A DNA stretch of 64,000 nucleotides, taken from NCBI GenBank assembly GCA_964058805.1, contig CAXKVV010000522.1:1-64000 (forward strand). The letters run 5' to 3'. Position numbers and translations under genes: made by a program. Shown piece by piece: positions 55,753-64,000 of the stretch. The stretch comes from Schoenoplectus triqueter (Eukaryota; Streptophyta; Magnoliopsida; Poales; Cyperaceae). The notes beneath the pieces are model-generated. The model saw only the letters and a program-made list of their open reading frames with translations, did no database searches and was not told where the DNA came from. Every line of letters begins with the position of its first letter. Position 1 is the stretch's first letter.

Positions 55753-58700
55753 ATCAGTACTTCTATTTGGTTATTACGTCGTTGTAAAAATGATGTAGAT
55801 TAAAATTCGGTTTTGAACTGTCAAAAACATATGGATATTTGATTATCTAATTTTGAAATAAATGTACGTTTATGTTTTCTTTTATCAAAATGTACGTATA
55901 TGTTATTATTGTTAAGTGTTTCTTATTTAGTTTTTTTTGTAAAGCCTTCAATCGTTAAATTTTCTACTTGTGTATCTGAAATTATAATTTTCTTTTTTCC
56001 TTTTTTTTAAACTTTGATATTTTATATGCTTATAGTTGACAATAATTGATACATGCATTTTTAATCAATTTTATATACTTATAATTGATAATACTTTGAT
56101 ATTTTATATACATGATTTTAGATAATCCGTCCATTAGAACAGATTTCATATACGTATCAATATGAATCAGCTGAATAAAATATATATAAATATGGATATA
56201 CGTAGCACCATTCGTACTGGAATATCCTTTTACAACCCTTTTGAAACAGATTATCTCAACTCAATCATGATATAAAAAAAACAACATAAAAAACCTTCTC
56301 GCGGAAGTGAAAATTGAATAGATGTGCATCAAGACCTCAAGAGTATAAAGAGCATCATACAGTTTTTATTATTTTTAATTTTTAATTTTGTATGTTCTAA
56401 AGGAAGATGTATGAATGAAATTACAAAATTATTAAAGTCGATACATCCCTTTCATAGTTTCATTGTAGAATAACCTAACTCGCTTTAGAGTGTGACATCT
56501 TCAATCTCAAAAATTAATAAAAATTCCTAATTAACAAAGAATCCCTAGTACTGTAGTACATTACAAAAAAAAGATTTGAAGAAGACCCTTGGCCACAGAG
56601 TAACCCTAGATATAAGTTCTCTATCCAAAGTTGCAAACTATATGGTATTAAATTAGGAAAAAAATAATGTAAAGCATCCCCTATTAAAAGTGATGCTATG
56701 ATAGAGGGCACCATCTGTTGTGCCCATTCCTTGAAAACCCTCCTTGAAGGCTATTTTATACCAAATATATTGGCAACTAGCAATTTCTTTATTCATCTGC
56801 AGATGTTGAAAATAGACCCTCCTAATTAAATTACCAAATTTCTCCTGTACATAGGATGTTTACATTGATATAAAGCCATGTATGTTCCAGTTTATTCCTT
56901 AGACAAGTTGAGATTGCAGCGATGCATGCATATTTATGATTTAAATATCTATGTGTTTTCATCAAATATAAGAGTATAATCAATCAACTCACATATTTAT
57001 GCTTTAAACGGTTCCATATAGGCAAAGTACGCTTATAATATAATCATGCAAATTGATTTATATATTTGTCCTATGTTAGAAATTTAACTTCAACGAACTT
57101 TTATGCTGTTCTTATCATAAGTAAACAATATCTGTCTCTTGTTCTTTGGAGGGTTTAATACAATCAATGAAGGTTAAACATACCATACTTTAAGCTATAT
57201 TCTTTTCAATTAGATGATTATTCAGCGAATATATACAGGACTTCAAATAAAGGAACTAAACATAATAATGAGACAACTTTTTTGTCACAATGTCAATATC
57301 CAATATTTAATTAATAATGACTGAGATTTTGTCCTATATGTCACTTTGATGTCTTCCCCAATTGCATGAGCCACTTTAGGAAATGTCAGAGATGACAGAT
57401 CACCATTTGATGTACTTCCTCTAATAGATGATGAGTTACTTCTTTCTAAAAAAGAAAAAATAAGCCTCAAGTAGAAATAAAAAAATGTCCTGCTCACATG
57501 TCACAGTGGAATTCTTATCGCCTGCTGCGCTGCACCGTGCAGCGCGGTTTTGGCGCCGTTTGATGCGCGTGGAGATTCGTGCTTCACCAATCTTGAAGGA
57601 CCCCCCGTGAATCCAACGGCTGTCGGTCGTGCCGCTGCGTGCTGCTCGTGTGTCGCGCTAGCGATCCGTCACAGTGGAGGCAAACGACAGTTTCTGTGGT
57701 ACCAATTACGTACCAGTCTCCTACAGCTTACTTGAATTCTTTGTAAACTTAGTTATAGTGAGAAACTGGCAACTATAGTAATTATCACACTACCCAAAAT
57801 AAAATAAAAAACAAATTAACAATAAATAAATAAAGTGGCTCCTCAAATATGCTCTAATCTTGGCGCAGATCTCGAACAAGATAGTGTGACCAATATAATA
57901 ACAAATGCACACGTTGATGCAACAAAACCAATCAAAATAGCCTCTTGTGGCGATACCTCGAATCAACAAGTGGACATGCAACGTTTCTATTTTGGATTGG
58001 TTCCATGCACCAGAGAATATATTGGGCCAATGAGTTTCTCCTTTGTTTATTTGTTGACTTCAACCGATGAAATATAAACTTATATATTATTAACAAATAC
58101 TTTTGAGTGACAGAAAATTAGGCAATTAAACTGAAGCAACTTCCTAATTAATCGTTATACTAAGTTTCTGGGATTATATCTGTTCTGTGTGAAAAATTAA
58201 TCATCGAACTTAATGTACCAAAAACATGAAAAGGTGCCATTTTTTTTTCTTGCAAAGTAGTCAATATATCCAACAAATTAACAATCTTCATATGTTGTTT
58301 GTACTGGAGACCGGATCGTATACGTCTATTTGGTATATTATGATTAATGTAGGAAGTATATATCTATTCTTCTTTTCAAATGTTGTGTTAATTTATTTAG
58401 TTTTAAATCAAAATTTACTTGGAGCATTTTTCCTTGGTAAAAAGATGATTATCAGTAGAAACTTTTCTAACATTTTGCTTGTAACAACAATCCATGAAGA
58501 GGTGAACCAATGAAGTCTCTTACGAGATAAAGTCGATCACAATTTTTCCAATAGTTAATTTGTATCATTTTTTCAGTGTTGCTTGTTAAGTCAAATTTGT
58601 GTGAAACAAACTTTACTTTAGCTGGCCTATGCATACATGTAAGGCCGAGTACAAAAGCCAGCATAACCACGTTTCACTCCTGATTCCTATAGCAACTTGG

Positions 58701-60742
58701 GATTTTTTTTAGTTTCCTAAACATATAATATACCCATTTGCATTTGCTTAAATCTATCAAAGCTAATATGCAGGCGCATCAATCCCTGACAGAGTTGTCT
58801 GGTACGTATATGCACATTATCCAGAGAAATAATGCATATATTTCAAGTTTTGATTGTTAATTATCTTGTACTACTCGTCATAATTTAATTCCTTTTTCCT
58901 TTCATACTCTCAATTTGGCTCATAATTTCATATGTCGTTCTGATTTAGTTAGTGCTTGATATAATGACAACCCTGTGTTTTCATTTAGATAATAAATATA
59001 TCCTTTCTGTTTTCCTTTATGGTAGTCCTTTTTTTAATAGAGATGTACAATAAACCGAAAACTAATAATCATATTCTGTCTGTTCAGTTGACAAATATCA
59101 GTACAACTTGCTTTATTTGTAGGTCCACGTGTGCAAGTTTTCTCCATGAAGTACATAGTTTATAACTACGACCTTTATACAATTTTACAATTATTCTGAT
59201 AAACCATCACTAAAATAGGTTGATTAATATCAACCAAATACCAGCTGTACATCCGAGCACAACCATGCAAGTGGTCATGTGCTTTTATGGTAATTAGTCC
59301 CCAAAAGGGTACATAAGGTCATAAGCACATGGCCAGGAGAGTGATTAAGAATCTAAGCAACTATTTCTCCATGTTAATTAAGGCCACTTGAAATTGGAAA
59401 ACATATATTGAATTGAGAGAGTAGATGTGCAACTCAATAAAAACCAGCCTCTTACATGCCATGCTGGGCCAATCAGATAATCTAGTTGGTTTGTGATACT
59501 TTAATAACAATTTGGTGTCAGATTTGAGTAACTAAACATAATCAGCCTCGTGTCTGTGATGTATTTAGTGGAGAGATCATGCTTCAGATTTTGTTATAAT
59601 AGATTACTAAAGAAGGAAATTAATTATCTGAGCTAATTCTTTAATTAGAAGATGTTAGATATCTATTACAGGTTGATATGGTGCAATACTATCTGTGGGA
59701 TGGGGGTCAAATTAATTTGTATTATGTTCTTCGATCGTAAGGACCGAGTCACCACTGTGCCTTGATTTAAAATCAAAATTTCAAAATAAATTAAGCTCGA
59801 TTAGACCCCATTCTACGTGGAATTGGCGAAATTTTATTATCGATCAATGGATCTCAAAATGCTGTTGAAGTTGTCACCTCTGGGCCTTGATTATGATGAG
59901 TGAATGGCGATAAATAAATAAAAATATCAAAAATCACAATTTCAAAGTACTGACTGCTCGAATATCCATTAACTACAGTAAATGTTAATAAAATATCAGT
60001 TAAATCAGACAGCTGTGCAGTAATTTTTACCATATATGCACAACATAATCCGCTATAGACAGTCCTAACTAAGATCACTCTGTTACAAACTATTTAAAAC
60101 AGTGATCAGTAGTGCTTCATTTGTATGCGCACGTGCGTATCTTTCTCCTTGGTCTACTATGAAACTCGAAATAAATACACTTAGTCCCTATAGGGCTTTC
60201 CTAAAGATTACTTGGGCTAAGCAAAGTACCAGGCTACCAGCTAGGAATCCTGTTATTTTCATGCAAATTGTCATGTCTCATGTGCAAGCATTGTTGTTGG
60301 CCCAAGAAAATGTAAGCACATGATCACAGAGAAATTAGTCATCCAAACTACCATATTTATCTACTAATAAGGCGGATATGGAAAAACAGATCTTAGATTG
60401 ATCACATAGATTAGATAAAAGGAATTAGATAATTAATAGGTTTATAGAGCTAAGATAAGTGGCCGAATTTGAATGTATATTCGCTTCAGAAACAATCAAT
60501 TAAGTTCTGGGCCTTCTGGTATATCTGTCAGCATTTGGGCCTGGATTAAAATGGTATTTGCAAAATATATTGAGCCCAAACTGAAACCAGCACTAAATAT
60601 TTTAGGCTCCACAATCCACAAAACGCTGTGTAAGCAGAAAATGAACCTCTTACAATTAGTTAACGAGAAAATAAACAGAGAATTAACAGTGCTGAAAACC
60701 TGATCATAATTCACAACATACACAGCTTAAAGCAACCACAAA
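55753..60742. other. Long intergenic stretch, no confirmed gene
   Basis: About 5 kb without a gene I can name. One exon-like piece on minus (57445-57345) is bounded by TTTTTTAG and a GT and reads SNSSSIRGSTSNGDLSSLTF then PKVAHAIGEDIK; no partner exon was found. A GC-rich insert lies at 57505-57685. The region 56500-56800 has short hydrophobic minus-strand frames without a domain. Confidence 0.4.
57505..57685. repeat. GC-rich insert in AT-rich DNA
   Basis: About 180 bp, far more GC-rich than its surroundings, with the palindromic GCTGCGCTGCACCGTGCAGCGC at its start. The phrase GTCACAGTGGA occurs at both margins (about 57498 and 57670), perhaps a target duplication. The start resembles the arms of the element at 7054-7190. 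Confidence 0.4.
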
Positions 60743-61480
60743 TCATAAGTATGCTATTAGAAACGATGTAAAGATCAGGTTGAAATAGGTTGCACAACTC
60801 TTTCGTCCAATCAATATTTCCGATGACCCCGAACGCGGCAATGGAAAATTGGACATGAAGGGTGGTGGTGGGGCTGAGTTTAAGGCAAGGGGCAAAGACA
60901 GAGCCGAGGATGGATTTGGCGTAAAATTAGGGGGATTTTCAGGCGCTGGAGATGGTGCTGGTATTATGTTGGGTTGTGATGGAGACGATGTGTGCCATGG
61001 TGCTAATGGGACTGGTGAAGCTGCATCAACATAAAATTGATTGGTTGGAGTGTAATCAATTTTCCAAATTCACTCCTATAAAAGTTTCTAAACAAGAAAA
61101 GCAAAATTGGAAAAGAAAACGGAAAATTCAAAATTGCAAATACATGAATTACCTATATCACAATTGGATATTGGTGCAGAAATGATTTTGCAAACAGAAA
61201 GCAGCAGAAGTGCGCGCGAAACATTTATTTGCATCCCTAGCCTTGTTGCTTCAACAGCAGCTTCACATAAGCAACTTCTACTGTGTTTCACAACAGAGGC
61301 TAGCTCAATGCAACAAGCCCCACCTTGCTGTGGATAGAACACAGATCCTTCTAGAACAAAATCCAAACAGTCACTCACGCTAAAGAATGCACCAGAACAA
61401 TGTGGTGAAGTTTCAACGACATTCAGTGAACAGCAGAGAAGGAGAGAAACAGGGAGTAGATACCTTTTCATTTGACCCAT
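60743..61480 (-). CDS. GPI-anchored non-specific lipid-transfer protein, 2 exons
   Basis: Minus strand, exons 61480-61153 and 61020-60743 (ATAG|GTAATT ... GATGCAG|CTTC), 201 codons plus stop. A signal peptide (MKRYLLPVSLLLCCSLNVVE) is followed by the eight-cysteine motif: Cys28, 38, 56-57 (GGACC), 70, 72 (CLC), 97, 107, the nsLTP disulfide pattern. Exon 2 is a Pro/Ser/Ala-rich linker (APWHTSSPSQPNIIPAPSPA) ending in a hydrophobic tail (YFNLIFTSFLIAYL), which fits a GPI-attachment signal. Family knowledge: LTPG proteins sit on the outer plasma membrane and take part in cuticular wax and suberin lipid export. Either Met1 or Met4 (61471) may start translation; Met4 gives the better signal peptide. 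Intact. Confidence 0.93.
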
Positions 61481-62239
61481 TTTAGAATATGAAGCAAGTT
61501 TATCGGATAAATTAGTTAATGGAATTTGGATTGATGGAGATGATTAATAAGTTAGTGAGAAATAATAGGTGCGATTTGAGTTAATTTGTCACTGCCAATT
61601 AATCTACTAGCACTGGAGTAAACGTTTATTTAAAGAGGAGAGATCAAAGGTGAGGACTTCCATTTTGTTTAAGCGCTTCATATTCCTTTTCAATTGCTAT
61701 ATAACCCATGTACAAGATACAACGTTTGAGGAAAAACAAAGGGGGAGACGAGTGGTTTCTATCTAATGGACTCCGCATGTGAAATTGGGAATAATAGTTA
61801 TTTAATTAAAAGAGACCAATGGTTTTAATTTGCATTGTGTTGAGCGCTTGAATTCCTTCTTTATTACTGTAGTAATTAATTATTGAACTTTTGAATTACG
61901 TGTTTTGAGTCTGTTTCTTTTTTTAGCAGCCAAATTACATTAACGCATCATAATTCATTGATCGTGAACTAAAGAGTCATTCAGTCGCATTGTGAGCAAC
62001 AGATAACGATCTAAAAATAAAATAAAAATATCTTATACAAGAAATATAGATAATTTACCTACTGACCTGCTACAGATATGGAAGCCTAGTAGTTACCTAC
62101 TGACCCTGCAGTTCACAGTTCATCTGTTTAATGCAAGTACCAAAAATCTTCTGTTCTTTTACAAGCATGGATAAATTGATATATTTGACATTTTCATACT
62201 GATTTGAAGGAAAAGACAAACAAAAGATAATCTGACCTC
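61481..62239 (-). promoter_or_regulatory. Upstream region of the LTPG gene
   Basis: Non-coding sequence between the LTPG start and the MnmE 3' end, both genes on minus. It must contain the LTPG promoter and the MnmE 3' UTR; no certain element is visible. Confidence 0.35.
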
Positions 62240-63142
62240 TCATTTTCCAATGCAGAATTTGATGGAGATGCTAGTTAAAACCTCCTCAGAAATGTCATCC
62301 CCACTAATCTGGCCAAGAGCAAGGGCAGCTTCCCTCAAGTCTATTGTCCAGAAATCCAATGGCAACTGTACTTCTATAGATGTATGGAGACTGGAAAAAG
62401 CCTCTTGTGCCCTTAGCGGCTGTTCAAATTGCCTCTGAAAATATGCAATTATTTAGAAGAGTGTTTGACATAAATTTGCTAAAAAAGAGAGTGACAAAAG
62501 CATCAAAATCAAGTAACGTGTATGACATTAAAGTACCGTTCCTTTCAAGAATTAGTTCCAAAACCTCAATTTACAGATAAATAACAAGTTCAAATGGGTT
62601 TTATTTTACTAAATAAACCCAACAAATTGGTTCAGTCCTTGCCAGTAATAACTAGGATCACTGACTACAATTAGAAGGCATAAAAGTAACACAAGAAAAA
62701 AATCGTCACAAACAAATTCATATGTAACAGCAAACATGAGAACTAGATCTATAGGCTCTAGGCCCCTTACGTCCAGCACAGCTATCTCCAATTCAGAAAT
62801 GCCTTCACCAGTAACAGCAGATGTTCGTACCACCTTGAGAAACCTATTACAGATCTCCTCAAATGGTCCAACTAAATCTATTGGTGCACAATCAACCTTA
62901 TTGATGACTAGTATCATAGGAGTTGTCATTGCTTGATGGGCTGATTTCTGGTACATTTAAGAAAACTTAGATGGTGGGAACTTTTTTACAGATGAGGAAA
63001 GCAATCAAGCGAAGTTAGAATACCTGATTCGTCATAATGTGCTCAATTAGTTTTGCATCCTCTTCGCTCCATCCATCAATGGCACTTACAGCCATAATGA
63101 TCACATCTGCTGCCAGTGCTGCAGCTCTACCCCGCCCTAAGC
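62240..63142 (-). pseudogene. MnmE-type tRNA modification GTPase, 3' exons, probably defective
   Basis: Minus strand. Three pieces: about 63142-63024 (RAAALAADVIIMAVSAIDGW, SEEDAKLIEHIMTNQ), 62947 to about 62742 (TTPMILVINKVDC, the NKxD G4 motif; RTSAVTGEGISELE, the G5 region) and 62434-62240 ([25 protein letters not shown], the MnmE C-terminus with its Cys). In bacteria MnmE with MnmG modifies wobble uridine of tRNAs; plant homologues are organelle-targeted. Two oddities: the block that should follow GLEPI (PAGGxxWTVNQ in relatives) is missing and the sequence there does not resemble it; and the residues before RAAALAADV (GLGRGR) differ from the usual GVERS. Upstream exons with the P-loop are not in the window, beyond a copia insertion. 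I judge it a decaying copy, but an unusual splice cannot be excluded. Confidence 0.65.
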
Positions 63143-63483
63143 CTAAGGGTTTAAATTGGTACATATAGAAATGCATTTGCGAAAAACCTGGTTTCCAGAA
63201 AATAAATATTACCATACAAGATAACCTGCGGCCTTTTCAGTCTTCTGCTTGAAATACTCAAAGCGAGCCTTCCTATCAATAGCACATGTGCTTGGACCCC
63301 TGACACTAAAATCAACGTCCGGCTCAGGGACTTATACACACACGATACCTTTAGACGGGTTCTGTTCCAACCGAAACGACCCTCTAATCTTGTACCACTC
63401 ATCAACATCTGCATCGACCTACCTAACCTGCTTCTATCCATTCATCATCCACGCATAGACAACCATTGAATTATTATTTGAAT

Positions 63484-64000
63484 TATTATATATTTTGATC
63501 ATTTTTTTTTACACTTGATATATGGGATATATATACACTATGTGCAATAACGGTATATTGTAACAGTATTTTAACGGCTCTTAACCTATCTAGTTTATTT
63601 TTTTAATATGAATATGTGATGAATTATCTGATACCCATAATTCCAAATCCTAATTACACTTCTATAATTCAACACTCCCACTCAAGTTTAAATTATAAAT
63701 ATCTATTAATCTTAATTTGCTCGTATTAAAATCAAAAGGAGTAGGCTCTAATCCCTTTGTGAATATATCCGCTAATTGATCTTTATTTTGTACAAACGAT
63801 GTGTCTATTTCTCCATTTTTAATCTTCTCTCAATTGAAGTGGCAATCCACTTCTATATGCTTTGTTCGCTCGTGAAACACTGGATAGGAGGTTATATGGC
63901 GCGCCGCTTGATTATCACAATACATTTTAATTGGCGAATGAATTGTGATATTCAAATCAGTTAGCAATTATTTTATCCACACCAATATACTTGTAGTCAA
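63484..64000 (-). mobile_element. Ty1/copia retrotransposon 3' end, decayed
   Basis: Minus strand, continuing beyond the right edge. The pol C-terminus (RNase H) is clear: [44 protein letters not shown] lies inside (after DCHFN) where relatives have Arg. After the frame come a purine tract (GAGTGGGAG, 63683-63675) and TGTTGAATTATAG (from 63674), the likely start of the 3' LTR. The LTR's lower end is not certain and may reach about 63250. Confidence 0.8.
63675..63683 (-). other. Polypurine tract of the copia element
   Basis: GAGTGGGAG on minus, directly before TG of the presumed 3' LTR; standard copia layout. Confidence 0.55.

Noticed and set aside
57835..58077. 80-codon plus-strand frame
   Set aside because: Begins at GTG, not ATG, and shows no known domain.

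Overview
The window is nuclear DNA of a flowering plant, probably a eudicot. It is AT-rich, its genes contain short GT-AG introns, and it carries plant-only families (DUF630/DUF632, FLZ zinc finger, GPI-anchored lipid-transfer protein, plant mobile domain). Most of the sequence is transposons nested in one another. There are no bacterial-style operons, CRISPR arrays or rRNA genes.

Layout. 0.6-4.6 kb (minus): a complete four-exon DUF630/DUF632 gene. 5.5-9.3 kb: a hAT-like element, small fold-back elements, and a 2-kb Mutator-like element (MULE) with a perfect 9-bp target duplication that carries a broken GRF zinc-finger gene. 9.8-23.7 kb: what looks like one old 14-kb MULE with diverged, GC-rich terminal inverted repeats. 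Inside it a plant-mobile-domain (PMD) gene (+) and a MuDR-type transposase gene (-) converge, and both are broken. Into it have inserted a 0.75-kb MULE (perfect 9-bp duplication), a young gypsy LTR retrotransposon (LTRs that read as identical, 5-bp duplication) and a Tourist-like element (TTA duplication). 24.2-25.7 kb: another MULE-like element with a GRF fragment.

26-49 kb is essentially gene-free. It holds a cluster of about 400-bp palindromic MITEs sitting in TA/CT microsatellites, several GGGTCGG-rich hAT-like elements with 7-bp duplications, other fold-back elements, a 73-bp tandem repeat, an (AAT)n tract and a degenerate telomere-like tract.

The right part has three protein genes: a two-exon FLZ zinc-finger gene (+, 49.75-50.82 kb), a two-exon GPI-anchored lipid-transfer-protein gene (-, 60.74-61.48 kb), and the last exons of an organellar-type MnmE tRNA-modification GTPase gene (-, 62.24-63.14 kb). 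The MnmE copy lacks a conserved segment and is abutted by a decayed copia retrotransposon that runs off the right edge. The genes are unrelated in function. What links the window is the layered history of the transposons, above all the PMD/MuDR composite. All calls come from reading the sequence; no database search was run.
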